Shown: positions 1 through 9,124 of the stretch, piece after piece
Position numbering within the stretch: the first letter of the stretch is position 1
Layout of the letters: the number at the start of each line of letters is the position of its first letter
From: an uncultured Gammaproteobacteria bacterium
Lineage (GTDB): Bacteria > Pseudomonadota > Gammaproteobacteria > GCA-002705445 > GCA-002716945
Length of the DNA stretch: 35,000 bases
NCBI GenBank assembly: GCA_902521725.1
Contig: CABYTF010000006.1
Span: 1 to 35,000, forward strand
Direction of reading: 5' to 3'
Notes under the pieces: model-generated
What the model was told of the DNA's origin: nothing
Seen by the model: the letters and a program-made list of their open reading frames with translations, nothing else
The model's database searches: none
Translations under genes and position numbers: made by a program

Positions 1-206
1 TACCAGCTAATGACAGTGTAGAATTAAAACCAGGTGGCACTCATCTTATGCTGATAGGACCAAGAAGAGATATCAAAGCTGGTGAGCAAATATTAATGAT
101 TGCCCAAGATAGTCTTGAGAGAAGATTTATGCTTAAGTTCAATGTCGTTGACTTTAGAGAGTCAAAAGTAGATGATCACAATAATCTTGGACACCATAAT
201 CACTGA
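1..206 (+). CDS. PCu(A)C-type periplasmic copper chaperone, C-terminal part
   Basis: The reading frame is open from base 3 to a TGA at 204-206; the 5' part lies outside the window. The 67 visible residues contain LKPGGTHLMLIGP, the C-terminal signature of the PCu(A)C (DUF461) family, in which the His and Met of H-x-M are copper ligands. The usual following pattern of a charged loop, a Gly and a final beta strand is present. The protein ends in a histidine-rich tail (DDHNNLGHHNH) that could add metal-binding capacity. Members of this family act in the periplasm, delivering Cu(I) to cytochrome oxidase. Only about the last half is seen, so the signal peptide and the first Met ligands cannot be checked. 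It is 46 bases upstream of clpB, which appears to have its own promoter. Confidence 0.75.
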   Translation, partial: PANDSVELKPGGTHLMLIGPRRDIKAGEQILMIAQDSLERRFMLKFNVVDFRESKVDDHNNLGHHNH

Positions 207-217
207 TCTTATTTAGA

Positions 218-252
218 CTTGTTTTTTCTTAAATCATCCATACATTCAGATT
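218..252 (+). promoter_or_regulatory. Putative clpB promoter, possibly heat-shock type
   Basis: The 46-base gap before clpB holds TTGTTT (219-224) and TACATT (241-246) with a 16-base spacer. TACATT is 6 bases before the ATG, so a sigma70 start would fall on or next to the start codon. The same bases can be read as a sigma32-like site: CTTGTTT (218-224), 11 bases, then ATCCAT (236-241), resembling CTTGAAA-N11-16-CCCCAT. clpB is classically sigma32-controlled, which favours the second reading, but both matches are partial. Confidence 0.4.
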
Positions 253-2844
253 ATGGATATAAATAATATAAAATTTACTGATAAAGTGAGAGAAATTTTC
301 TTACTGTCCGATCAAAAGGCAAAACAGCATAAGCATCAACACATCGATAACGTACATGTACTATTATCTATTTTAGATACACCATGTCTTGGTAGAAAGT
401 TATTAGAGGCATCTAAGCTTAATCTAGACAAACTAAGAGTTGAGTGTATTGATGAAATTAATACGCTTCCTGTTGTTTCCAATCTCAGTGAAAAAACTGA
501 AATTACATCTAATTTATATAATGTTCTAAGAAGCTCAGAGAGTGAATCACGTAGTTTGGGAGACACATATGTTGCTTCAGATATCTTGGCTGCACAGATT
601 CTCAATGATATACACTCAAAAGATAGCAAAAAAAATACTGAGTTCGATGTAAATACAGTTAAGGCGAACCTTTTGATAGACAGAGAAAATAACAAAATTA
701 TGACTTCCTCAGCAGAAGACAGTGAATCCTCGTTATCAGATTACCTAATTGACATAACAAAACAAGCGGAGGAAGGAAAGTTAGACCCTGTAATTGGTCG
801 TGACACGGAAATCAGGCGAACTATTCAAGTTCTACAAAGACGAACAAAAAATAATCCTGTGCTAATTGGCGAGCCTGGAGTCGGTAAAACAGCCATTATC
901 GAAGGCTTAGCGCAAAGAATAATTAATAAGGAGGTACCCTCTGGCTTAAAAGATAAAACAATAATGCAACTTGATCTCGCAGCGCTTCTAGCAGGCTCTA
1001 AATTTAGAGGTGATTTTGAGGAAAGATTGAAATCAGTAATAAAAGAAATAGAGAAGAATAATGATAAATATATTTTATTCATTGATGAAATACACACTAT
1101 GGTCGGTGCAGGCAAGGCCGAGGGATCATTAGATGCAGGAAATATGCTCAAACCGGCACTTGCACGTGGTGAGCTCCATTGTATAGGAGCAACGACACTT
1201 GATGAATTTAGAGAAAATATTGAAAAAGATCCTGCGCTTGAAAGAAGATTCCAGAAAGTAATTGTTGAGCAGCCTTCACAAGACGAGACAATTGCGATTT
1301 TAAGGGGTTTAAAAGAAAAATATGAAATACACCATGGAGTCTCAATTTCAGACTCGTCAATCATTGCTGCTACGAGACTGTCTACAAAATACATTACAGA
1401 TAGAAATCTTCCAGATAAAGCGATAGACCTTATCGACGAATCTGCAAGTCTAATAAGAATGGAAATTGATTCAAAGCCTGAAGATCTAGACGAACTTGAA
1501 AGAAAAATTATTACACTGAAGATAGAAAAAGAGGCTTTAGTGAAGAGTCAAGATGACGAGGGTGACGCGATAGATACAATCTTAAATAAACTCAAAGCTC
1601 TTGAGAAAAAATATAATGAGCTAGAAAAAGTATGGGTTCGAGAGAAAGATATCTTGAATGAATCGAATTCACTTAAATCTCAGCTGGAAGAATCACGATT
1701 GCAACTAGAGAGTGCTAAAAGAAATGGCGATCTAATGAAGATGGCAGAGTTAAGACATGGAGTTATTCCAAAAATTGAGAATAGTCTAAAAGACTCAGAA
1801 ACTATGAATCATAAAGATTTAAAACTTCTTCGTAATAGAGTAACTGAGGAGATAGTAGCAAATGTAGTGTCGAAATGGACAGGCATCCCAGTTTCGTCAA
1901 TGATGTTGTCAGAAAAAGAAAAGCTACTTAACTTAGAACAAAAACTATCTGAATCTGTTGTAGGACAAGAGAGAGCTGTTATTGCTGTGAGCAATGCAAT
2001 CAGAAGGTCTAGGGCTGGGATATCAGATCCAGATAAACCTAATGGAGTATTTCTATTTCTTGGACCTACAGGAGTTGGTAAAACAGAACTCACAAAGGAA
2101 TTATCAAAACAGCTATTCGATAACATTGATTCACTCATAAGATTGGACATGTCAGAATTTGCAGAAAAACATAATGTGTCAAGATTTATAGGCGCCCCTC
2201 CAGGCTATGTTGGTTACGAGCAAGGAGGATCACTCACCGAGATAGTTCGAAGAAAGCCATATTCAATTATATTGTTGGATGAGATAGAAAAAGCTCACCC
2301 TGAAGTTTTAAACATTCTTCTTCAACTATTCGACGATGGAAGATTGACTGATGGTCAGGGTAGAGTTATAGATTTCAAGAATACAATTATTGTTATGACC
2401 TCAAATCTTGGTGCTGAGTATTTCAGTGAACCTAACATTGATCTAAAAAATAAAATAAAAGATGTTATACAAGATAGTTTCAAACCCGAATTTATAAATA
2501 GAATTGATGATATTATTGCATTTAATAAACTTAGTTCAGAAAATTTAAAAACTATAACTATCAATCAACTATCTAAACTATCTCAGAGAGTATATCGTGA
2601 CATGGCAATTGAGACTATTTTTGATACCTCTGTGATTAATCATTTATCAAAGGTCGGCGATAACAATATCTATGGAGCTAGACCTATAAAGAGAAAAATT
2701 CAAACGCAGATTGAGAATGAATTATCTAAATTGATTATCTCTGATGATATTATTAAAGGAGGGAGTTATACTATCAGCTTAACAGACGGCAAACTAGTAT
2801 CAACCCTAAATCAAAAGCAGATACAATCAAACCCATCTTCTTGA
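253..2844 (+). CDS. clpB: ClpB disaggregase, Hsp100 AAA+ ATPase
   Basis: An 863-residue protein, the usual ClpB length (E. coli 857) and longer than ClpA (758). It has the N-terminal Clp repeat domain (about 1-145), a first AAA+ module with Walker A GEPGVGKT (206-213) and Walker B ILFIDE, a charged coiled-coil middle domain (about 400-520) diagnostic of ClpB/Hsp104, and a second AAA+ module with Walker A GPTGVGKT (604-611) and IILLDE. No ClpP-binding IGF/L loop was noticed. ClpB works with DnaK/DnaJ/GrpE to pull proteins out of aggregates in the cytoplasm after heat or oxidative stress. The start is an ATG. Its last 18 bases overlap the 3' end of the convergent methyltransferase gene. The final 10 residues (LNQKQIQSNPSS) are a non-conserved tail. 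Confidence 0.97.
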   Translation: MDINNIKFTDKVREIFLLSDQKAKQHKHQHIDNVHVLLSILDTPCLGRKLLEASKLNLDKLRVECIDEINTLPVVSNLSEKTEITSNLYNVLRSSESESRSLGDTYVASDILAAQILNDIHSKDSKKNTEFDVNTVKANLLIDRENNKIMTSSAEDSESSLSDYLIDITKQAEEGKLDPVIGRDTEIRRTIQVLQRRTKNNPVLIGEPGVGKTAIIEGLAQRIINKEVPSGLKDKTIMQLDLAALLAGSKFRGDFEERLKSVIKEIEKNNDKYILFIDEIHTMVGAGKAEGSLDAGNMLKPALARGELHCIGATTLDEFRENIEKDPALERRFQKVIVEQPSQDETIAILRGLKEKYEIHHGVSISDSSIIAATRLSTKYITDRNLPDKAIDLIDESASLIRMEIDSKPEDLDELERKIITLKIEKEALVKSQDDEGDAIDTILNKLKALEKKYNELEKVWVREKDILNESNSLKSQLEESRLQLESAKRNGDLMKMAELRHGVIPKIENSLKDSETMNHKDLKLLRNRVTEEIVANVVSKWTGIPVSSMMLSEKEKLLNLEQKLSESVVGQERAVIAVSNAIRRSRAGISDPDKPNGVFLFLGPTGVGKTELTKELSKQLFDNIDSLIRLDMSEFAEKHNVSRFIGAPPGYVGYEQGGSLTEIVRRKPYSIILLDEIEKAHPEVLNILLQLFDDGRLTDGQGRVIDFKNTIIVMTSNLGAEYFSEPNIDLKNKIKDVIQDSFKPEFINRIDDIIAFNKLSSENLKTITINQLSKLSQRVYRDMAIETIFDTSVINHLSKVGDNNIYGARPIKRKIQTQIENELSKLIISDDIIKGGSYTISLTDGKLVSTLNQKQIQSNPSS

Positions 2845-3495
2845 TTTTGCTTTGTAGCTCTCATAATTAGCCCCAAATAAGTTCTTCAAATAAGTTTCCT
2901 CCCTTTTAATTACAAAATAATGCAAAGTGATTGCAGTGAAAATTGACATTATGCTAATGTGCAAAAAACTAAGTGATATACCAAGACCAATTTGAAAAAT
3001 AACCAAAGCAAGATACATAGGATTTCTAATATATTTATAAATACCAGTGGTTATTAGTTTATTCGACTGAGTGGTTGGATTTGGATCCTCTGTATTTTGT
3101 CTGAATAATCCCACTGATAAAAAAATCAGAGTAAATGATACAAGTACGACTAAGCCTCCTAATTCTGGGGATCTGAGAAAATCAAGAAAAACCGGAAGTT
3201 CATAAAGCTGAATGACATAAAGGTTACTTATGCCAATGAAAAAGCCTAAATTAAAATAAAATAACATAATTAGTGGTGGGAAGGTTGGTATAGTAGCTGA
3301 ATTATTTAATTCTCTGGGGAAATACGAGATGTGTATGAAGAGAATGAAAGCTAGTCCAGAGATAAACGCTACAACACCAAGAGAGAATGCACTCTCAATT
3401 TGTATCTGAGTAGGACCCAAGTACCAGCTGAAAAAAATTGCATACTGATATAACATATTCGCAAGCAATAAATATGAACTATATTTTCTGAACAT
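2827..3495 (-). CDS. Isoprenylcysteine/phospholipid methyltransferase-like membrane protein
   Basis: A 222-residue integral membrane protein with about five hydrophobic segments. Near residues 148-165 it has TTGIYKYIRNPMYLALV, the signature of the ICMT/PEMT methyltransferase superfamily. It ends with the family's REExYLxxxFGxxYxxYxxxxRRW pattern. These enzymes use S-adenosylmethionine to methylate a membrane-embedded acceptor; in bacteria the acceptor is usually unknown and I cannot name it here. I chose the ATG at 3495; an in-frame GTG at 3501 would add two residues. Either start overlaps the 3' end of rsmA, so the gene is probably translated from the lptD-surA-pdxA-rsmA transcript. Its 3' end overlaps clpB by 18 bases on the opposite strand. 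Confidence 0.7.
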   Translation of the reverse strand: MFRKYSSYLLLANMLYQYAIFFSWYLGPTQIQIESAFSLGVVAFISGLAFILFIHISYFPRELNNSATIPTFPPLIMLFYFNLGFFIGISNLYVIQLYELPVFLDFLRSPELGGLVVLVSFTLIFLSVGLFRQNTEDPNPTTQSNKLITTGIYKYIRNPMYLALVIFQIGLGISLSFLHISIMSIFTAITLHYFVIKREETYLKNLFGANYESYKAKSRRWV

Positions 3496-4243
3496 AATCA
3501 CTTATCAAAATGTAGTCACTCACAGTGAGATTTTCTGCCCTGAGATTTGGTTTCATGTTTAGTGTGTTGAAATCACTTGTGTTTAGGTAAGTCTTAAGTG
3601 AAGTCTTAATCATTTTGCGCCTTCCCTCAAATGCTGACTTGACGATATCATAAAAAATATTTTCATGGTTTTTGCTGTAAAAAGGATATTTTCTTGCAGA
3701 CAATCTTACAAATGAGGACTTTACTTTTGGTTTTGGTGAGAAAACATTCTCACTTATATCAAACAATTTTTTTACATCAAAGTATGCTTGAGCCATGATG
3801 CTCAATCTTCCATAGATTTTGGAATTTGATTTGGCAACTATTCTGTCTACAACTTCTTTTTGTAACATAAAATGCATATCTATAACCTTATTACAATTAC
3901 ACATTTTAAAAATTATTTCTGTTGAAATATTATACGGAAGATTTCCTATAACTCTCATTGGTTTCTCCAGACTATTTAGATCATATTTCAAAATATCAGC
4001 ACTAATTATTGAGCTATTGTGGTATGCACTAAAGTTATTCTTTAGATTCTCAATAAGGTCATAATCTTTCTCAATTAAAACCATCTTTTTTACTTTATTG
4101 ATAATAGATTTCGTCATTACTCCATCCCCGGGCCCTACTTCAATAATCTCATCATGTTCCGACGGATTAATATATCTGACTAGTTTGTCGACAATGTTTT
4201 GGTCTTTAAGAAAGTGTTGCCCGAGATTTTTTTTATATTGCAC
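3479..4243 (-). CDS. rsmA: 16S rRNA (A1518/A1519) dimethyltransferase RsmA/KsgA
   Basis: RsmA dimethylates two adjacent adenines in the 3'-terminal hairpin of 16S rRNA late in 30S assembly, using SAM. The protein shows the family N-terminus (KKNLGQHFLKD), the SAM-binding motif EVGPGDG (35-41) and the catalytic motif NLPYNIS (from 101), followed by the small helical C-terminal domain. The start is uncertain. The longest open frame begins with TTG at 4264 (261 residues); I prefer the GTG at 4243 (254 residues), which gives MQYKKNLGQHFL and overlaps the pdxA stop by 11 bases. Neither has a good Shine-Dalgarno sequence, which fits translational coupling to pdxA. It is the fourth gene of the lptD operon, as in many gammaproteobacteria. 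Confidence 0.93.
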   Translation of the reverse strand: MQYKKNLGQHFLKDQNIVDKLVRYINPSEHDEIIEVGPGDGVMTKSIINKVKKMVLIEKDYDLIENLKNNFSAYHNSSIISADILKYDLNSLEKPMRVIGNLPYNISTEIIFKMCNCNKVIDMHFMLQKEVVDRIVAKSNSKIYGRLSIMAQAYFDVKKLFDISENVFSPKPKVKSSFVRLSARKYPFYSKNHENIFYDIVKSAFEGRRKMIKTSLKTYLNTSDFNTLNMKPNLRAENLTVSDYILISDYVQKI

Positions 4244-5213
4244 TTTTTGAAATATCTCTAGCAACTTTTAATGCTTGAGTAAAACTTGATATGTCAACTT
4301 CACCAGTGCCAACAAGTTCTGTTGCTGTTCCATGATCTACTGAAACCCTTATTATAGGTAATCCAAGAGTTACATTTGTAGTTTTACTAAAGTCATCAAA
4401 TTTTATTACAGGCAAGCCCTGATCATGATACATAGTATGTATCACATCGTACTTACTAATGAATTTCTTAATGAATGCAGTGTCTGCTGGAACAGGTCCG
4501 TCAATTGTTATACCCTTCTTCTTGAGAGACTTTACGGCAGGAATAATGATATCAATTTCCTCCTTTCCGAGAAGCCCATCTTCGCCAGCATGCGGATTAA
4601 TTCCGCATATAAGTATTTTTGGTTTGGTACAACCAAACTTAGACTTAAGGTCCTCATTTATTGTGCATATAGTTTCTATAATTTTACTTTTCGTTATTTC
4701 TTTCGTAATTTTTCTAAGTGGTATATGAATGGTTTGAAGAGTAACTTTGAGCCTATCATTCATTAGCATCATAATTGATTTAGATTTGCAGAGTTTTGCT
4801 AGAAATTCAGTATGACCTGAAATTTTATAACCACCTCTATTCAGTATAGACTTTGATATTGGACCAGTAACCATCGCATCAAAGTCACCTCTCATACAGC
4901 CTTCAGCAGCTGTTTGGATACTGTTAATTACAAATGAGGCATTTCTTGGATCCATGTATCCTGGCTTATTTTTAAATCTTAGCTTGAGGGGATACACGTT
5001 TATCATTCCTAAGCCGCTGACTGTCTTTGACGTTACTGTTTCTAATAGATTAATTTTGATTTTAATCTTGAGTTTTCTTGAGCTATCTAACAGTAGGTTT
5101 GGGTCCGTGATGAATATATGATTACGTGTTATGCACGACTGCGCCATCTTGACACATATATCAGGACCAATACCACCCGGATCTCCTAGAGTTATAGCTA
5201 TTCTCTTACTCAT
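4233..5213 (-). CDS. pdxA: 4-hydroxythreonine-4-phosphate dehydrogenase PdxA
   Basis: A 326-residue NAD-dependent enzyme of the DXP-dependent pyridoxal phosphate pathway. It oxidises 4-phosphohydroxy-L-threonine to an unstable ketone that PdxJ condenses with deoxyxylulose phosphate. Visible signatures are the N-terminal ITLGDPGGIGP, SGHTEFL with a metal-binding His, GINPHAGE with the second His, and MYHDQGLPVIK with the third, followed by the GLPIIRVSVDHGTA segment. The length is normal (E. coli 329). The ATG overlaps the surA stop in an ATGA, indicating translational coupling. The usual order lptD-surA-pdxA-rsmA is kept. Confidence 0.96.
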   Translation of the reverse strand: MSKRIAITLGDPGGIGPDICVKMAQSCITRNHIFITDPNLLLDSSRKLKIKIKINLLETVTSKTVSGLGMINVYPLKLRFKNKPGYMDPRNASFVINSIQTAAEGCMRGDFDAMVTGPISKSILNRGGYKISGHTEFLAKLCKSKSIMMLMNDRLKVTLQTIHIPLRKITKEITKSKIIETICTINEDLKSKFGCTKPKILICGINPHAGEDGLLGKEEIDIIIPAVKSLKKKGITIDGPVPADTAFIKKFISKYDVIHTMYHDQGLPVIKFDDFSKTTNVTLGLPIIRVSVDHGTATELVGTGEVDISSFTQALKVARDISKSAI

Positions 5214-6427
5214 CTGACATATTCGATGTAAGCCTGATCTTTAAGTTTAGCTAGCCACTCTTTTTTGGCTACAGCAACTTTCCTATCTTTTAGTATCGAA
5301 ATTGCTTGATTTCTTCTGATGTTATCTGAGATGTTTTTCATTCTCTTGTCCTCTAAATATAGAATATGCCATCCAAATCTTGTATTGAATGGTTCACTTA
5401 CTTCGCCAACTTTGGTGTTAATCATTACTTTTCTAAAATTCTCCACCACTAGTTCTTTTGTGATCCAGCCAAGAGTCCCTCCTTTGATCGCAGAGGCCTT
5501 ATCTATAGAAAATTCCTCTGCATACCTAGAAAAAGACTCACCATTTTGGACATCTGTTTTAATTTTATAAAAATTATTTTTAATTTCTTTTGGTCCTTTC
5601 ATTGGATTCGTCGACATGAGAATATGACTGACTTTATACTCCTCTACTAAAACATTGCTCTCAAGTACTTGAAGCATAGTGAAACCTTTCCCTGTTTTAA
5701 AAACTCTACTGAACTTATCTTTATCGAGAATTTGGAGATTACTTTGATAGATATCCGGAAGTTTATGTACCTGAATATCTTCTATTGTAGTTGTTTTTAT
5801 ATCGTATGCAGGATATTTTTTTTCTTTATCTTCTAGTCCAGAAGCTTTAAAACCATCAAGTACAATTGTGGCTTGGCTTAGATTTAACTTATGTGTTTTG
5901 TCGGAAATGACGTATTCTTTTATTTTCATCCTGCCGTCAATCTGAGGTAATTCATTATTTTTCAGGAAACTTTCTATCTCTTCATCTGATACATATGCTC
6001 TATTAGTAAATTGTGTTCTGAAAAGCTCTTGTCTTTGTATATTTCTCCTAAGTTGATCAAGATATTTCACATAACTAATATTCTGCTTTTCAACCGCATC
6101 CTTGAGCTGTAGCACAGTTAGACCCTGATTCTTGGCAATTAGCTTGAGACTATTCTGGAGATCGATGTCTGAAATTCTGATACCCATTCTAGAGCTGGCT
6201 TGATCCAAAAGGGATTCTTCAATCAACTGATCTAAGACATTATTTTTTATTTTTGCAAGTTCAATTCTACTCAAATTTTGTATATTAAATTCCTGCATCT
6301 TCTCTTCTAACTCTGATTGCAGTATTACTTTGTCATTTACAATTGCCACGACACTATCTTGTAATGAGTAGCTTGTACTCACTAGCAAGAATAAGATCAT
6401 GAAAAATAGAGATTTGAGTTTATTCAT
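5210..6427 (-). CDS. surA: Periplasmic outer-membrane-protein chaperone SurA
   Basis: SurA escorts unfolded outer membrane proteins, LptD among them, across the periplasm to the BAM complex. I start at the ATG at 6427 (MNKLKSLFF), which gives a 405-residue protein with a standard signal peptide ending near SYS; the upstream in-frame ATG at 6445 would put six polar residues in front. An N-terminal SurA_N region (SVVAIVNDKVILQSELEEKM) is followed by two parvulin-like segments. The second (about 262-362, SHILMST...GGTLGWI...GWHILYLED) keeps the parvulin pattern. The first is degenerate, with no recognisable catalytic pattern. The gene overlaps the lptD stop by 8 bases and pdxA by 4 (ATGA), so the three are coupled. 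Confidence 0.95.
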   Translation of the reverse strand: MNKLKSLFFMILFLLVSTSYSLQDSVVAIVNDKVILQSELEEKMQEFNIQNLSRIELAKIKNNVLDQLIEESLLDQASSRMGIRISDIDLQNSLKLIAKNQGLTVLQLKDAVEKQNISYVKYLDQLRRNIQRQELFRTQFTNRAYVSDEEIESFLKNNELPQIDGRMKIKEYVISDKTHKLNLSQATIVLDGFKASGLEDKEKKYPAYDIKTTTIEDIQVHKLPDIYQSNLQILDKDKFSRVFKTGKGFTMLQVLESNVLVEEYKVSHILMSTNPMKGPKEIKNNFYKIKTDVQNGESFSRYAEEFSIDKASAIKGGTLGWITKELVVENFRKVMINTKVGEVSEPFNTRFGWHILYLEDKRMKNISDNIRRNQAISILKDRKVAVAKKEWLAKLKDQAYIEYVR

Positions 6428-9116
6428 AATCTGTTCGATCCTCATAACCGAAAATCCCTCTTCTTAGTAATGCGGCTGTCTTATTATTTGTTGTCGTCAA
6501 ACCTTTAGGCAAGAACTCAATGAATAAAGCATTATCTTTCTTCGTTCCCGTCCAATAATCCCTGGCTACAATTTTAAGTGAATAACAACAACTATCATAT
6601 TCTATACCAGCCATTGTATCGATTAAATCCTCTGTACCTCTTCTACTATTGGAGAACGAGTAGTTATATTTCCCAATTATAGAAAATTGAGTATTAAAAG
6701 AGTAAACTCCGGATAAGTCTATTTCTTCACCATTGCCACGAAAATATCTGTAATCAGCATTAAATAATTTATTCATCGAACTAGAGCTATCATTATATCT
6801 ATATCTTATATTATTTCTCATCCCATGACCTTTGTGCGGGTTCCACACTGATCCAACGGATAGTGATGAATTACTACTTAATTTAGTAGTCATGAGGCCT
6901 ATGATATTTGAAGCATCAGAATGAGATTTTGTATTATCTGTCAAATGAACATCTCTGTCATCGAAGTATATTATCTGACCAATTGTTCCAGTGAATAATT
7001 CATCACCTGAACTTTCATCTATTATTTTATGAGTTAGAGCTAGAGACATCTGTTTTGCATCATTGAGTCTATCTTCACCATGAAATTTATTCTCTGATAG
7101 CAAGGAATATTTAAATTCTTTTAGGCCAGTGTCGAATAAAGGATTGCCATCTTGGTTACCAACTGGGATATATAATAAGTACGCCTCTGGCTCTAATGTG
7201 TAGAGTTTATCTCCAACAAATTTATCAAAATATAGTTTTCCGCGAAGACTAGCTATTGCAGTCGTCTTAGATTTTGCATCCGTAGCATTGTTATCAATAC
7301 TATAGTCAATATACCTAATACCAAATTTAGAGGTGACTTCCCATCCGTCTGTAAGTAATGGCAATTCAATACTCGGATATATTAAATACCTTGTTCCTTG
7401 GACTAGAGAGTCATCATTGTGTTCGAACTTATCGATGGTAGCCTTCATGTTGTAGCTAAATTCAGAGCTATTCTTGTTTTTGTAATTAAATTTGAATGAA
7501 GGCACAGTTTCGTACTGCTCAGTAACGCCGATTGTAGAGGGTTGATAGGATAGCGAAGATAGCTCATAACTATAAATATTTTCATCTGTGTATGTCTCAC
7601 CAAATAATCTGAAATCTCTTTTTACACTAGACTGACTAACTGTGCTAAGAGAATTTCCAAAATCATTAAAGTAATCTCTATCAGATACTCTGCTATATGA
7701 AATATCGCTTTTGATGATAGATCCGATTAATCCACCATTATTGCTTACAAGAGTGTTGTATAAAGTTCTATCATCGTCAATTTTGTAAATATATCTGTCA
7801 TCACCGTATTCATCATCATTTTCTAGGTATGCAAAATTTATCGAATTTCTTGTCTGATTGTGTCCTAAATACCGGAATTCATTATCAAACAATACACCTC
7901 GATCGCTAAGAGATGTAATTTCAATAGTTGCGTCATAATTTTCAGCTAAATTAAAGTAGTATGGTATGGATAAAGCTGTCCCGCTATCCCCAGAAGAACC
8001 AAAAGAAGGTGTTAGAATTCCTGACTGTCTTTTATCTGTCAAAGGATAACTCATGAAAGGCGAGTAAAAAATTGGAATATTTTTATATTTAAGAAACATA
8101 TTATATGAGTGACCCCTCTCATCTTTGTCAAAAAGCTTAGTCGAAGTTGAAGTAAGTTCCCAATCGGGATCGTTTACGTTACATGCCGTATATGTAGCAT
8201 TCTCGAGATAAATATCTTTATTTTCTTTCACAATAATTTTCTTGGATAGTCCAGCGCCTGAATTTTTACTTCTATAATACGTAGCTTTAGAAAATGTGAT
8301 ATCACTCTTCATACCTTGGTATTCAGCAGATTCAGAATATACTGAAAGCTCCTCATTAAAATAACCAACATTACCAGATGCTGAGACATTTTTTGTATCT
8401 GTAAAATATTTAATTTTATCTGCTTTTAGCATGTCACGCTGTCTTTCGGCCTCAGCATTTCCCTCCGCAAGAAACTCCTCTCCAGTCTGACTTTGACTGT
8501 CAGCTCTGATCTCAAGTGTGGATTCATCAGATATTACTAATGTTTTTACATCATCAAAAGTCTCAAAAGTATTTGATATACAAACGCCTAACTCCTCGTC
8601 AAGGTAATCATTATTTTGAAGAGAGACTGTTATTACTCTGTCTCTCGAAATGTTCTCATCACCCTCATTAAACTTAATGATAGGTACATCAGAAATATCT
8701 AGCTGAGAGTTTTCAGTTTCACCAAACTTTTTATAAGTTATCTGATCTACTACAATTTCAAATACCTTCTCATTTTTAAATACCACCGTAAGATTTTTGA
8801 TTTCTTTCGAATCCAGGTTGTTATAGTAGTAGTAATTCCAGTGATCATCATTGAAAGGGCTAGAAGTAGGTACTCCCAGAAGGAATTTAACTTGTTCTCT
8901 TGATAAACCAATATCAAGTTGCCTAAAATTTTTTACTTCCACAAGACGACCTTGCTCAAGAGGTATAATGTAAGGCTTTATCTCGTTAATTGATAGTGTT
9001 TCTTGTAAGCCTTTTTGAACTCCACTTATGAAATCCATCATGCCCGGATGAGCCGGTGATGAGAGCAATACTAGGAATGCTGCCAAGAAGTATCTTATAT
9101 AACTAGTTAGAACCAT
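6420..9116 (-). CDS. lptD: LPS-assembly protein LptD with N-terminal BamE-like domain
   Basis: LptD is the outer membrane barrel that, with LptE, inserts lipopolysaccharide into the outer leaflet. This one has 898 residues against 784 in E. coli. Order: signal peptide (about 1-24, no lipobox), a BamE/SmpA-like domain (about 50-124), a linker, the LptA-like jelly roll (about 195-300: TLEIRADSQSQTGEEFLAEG...ADKIKYF), and a 26-strand-type barrel with PIFYSPFMSYPLTDKRQSGIL. The four disulfide cysteines are present: C179, C312 and the pair C843-C844. Their spacing (133 and 531 residues) closely matches E. coli C31, C173, C724 and C725 (142 and 551). About 150 residues have therefore been added before the first cysteine. 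The ATG is 8 bases after an extended -10 box. Confidence 0.95.
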   Translation of the reverse strand: MVLTSYIRYFLAAFLVLLSSPAHPGMMDFISGVQKGLQETLSINEIKPYIIPLEQGRLVEVKNFRQLDIGLSREQVKFLLGVPTSSPFNDDHWNYYYYNNLDSKEIKNLTVVFKNEKVFEIVVDQITYKKFGETENSQLDISDVPIIKFNEGDENISRDRVITVSLQNNDYLDEELGVCISNTFETFDDVKTLVISDESTLEIRADSQSQTGEEFLAEGNAEAERQRDMLKADKIKYFTDTKNVSASGNVGYFNEELSVYSESAEYQGMKSDITFSKATYYRSKNSGAGLSKKIIVKENKDIYLENATYTACNVNDPDWELTSTSTKLFDKDERGHSYNMFLKYKNIPIFYSPFMSYPLTDKRQSGILTPSFGSSGDSGTALSIPYYFNLAENYDATIEITSLSDRGVLFDNEFRYLGHNQTRNSINFAYLENDDEYGDDRYIYKIDDDRTLYNTLVSNNGGLIGSIIKSDISYSRVSDRDYFNDFGNSLSTVSQSSVKRDFRLFGETYTDENIYSYELSSLSYQPSTIGVTEQYETVPSFKFNYKNKNSSEFSYNMKATIDKFEHNDDSLVQGTRYLIYPSIELPLLTDGWEVTSKFGIRYIDYSIDNNATDAKSKTTAIASLRGKLYFDKFVGDKLYTLEPEAYLLYIPVGNQDGNPLFDTGLKEFKYSLLSENKFHGEDRLNDAKQMSLALTHKIIDESSGDELFTGTIGQIIYFDDRDVHLTDNTKSHSDASNIIGLMTTKLSSNSSLSVGSVWNPHKGHGMRNNIRYRYNDSSSSMNKLFNADYRYFRGNGEEIDLSGVYSFNTQFSIIGKYNYSFSNSRRGTEDLIDTMAGIEYDSCCYSLKIVARDYWTGTKKDNALFIEFLPKGLTTTNNKTAALLRRGIFGYEDRTDYE
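8745..8969 (-). other. BamE (SmpA/OmlA)-like domain within LptD
   Basis: Residues about 50-124 of the LptD ORF fit the SmpA/OmlA (BamE) fold pattern. QG at 55-56 follows a hydrophobic stretch. IGLSREQVKFLLGVP (69-83) matches the family's vGMtkeQVxxlLGtP. PFNDDHWNYYYYNN (87-100) matches dpFhxxrWxYvy. KNLTVVF...VFEI (107-121) matches the closing beta strands. BamE is normally a separate small lipoprotein of the outer membrane BAM complex. Here the lipobox cysteine is absent and the domain is continuous in frame with LptD. Confidence 0.82.
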
Positions 9117-9124
9117 CGAGGAAA

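Noticed and set aside
825-1394. 189-codon antisense open frame inside clpB
   Set aside because: It is a shadow of the conserved clpB frame with no ribosome-binding site or recognisable domain. The antisense frames in hppA and metG are the same case.
9042-9116. The BamE-like/LptD protein as a lipoprotein
   Set aside because: No cysteine follows the hydrophobic core of the signal peptide (SSPAHPGMM), so it should be cleaved by signal peptidase I.
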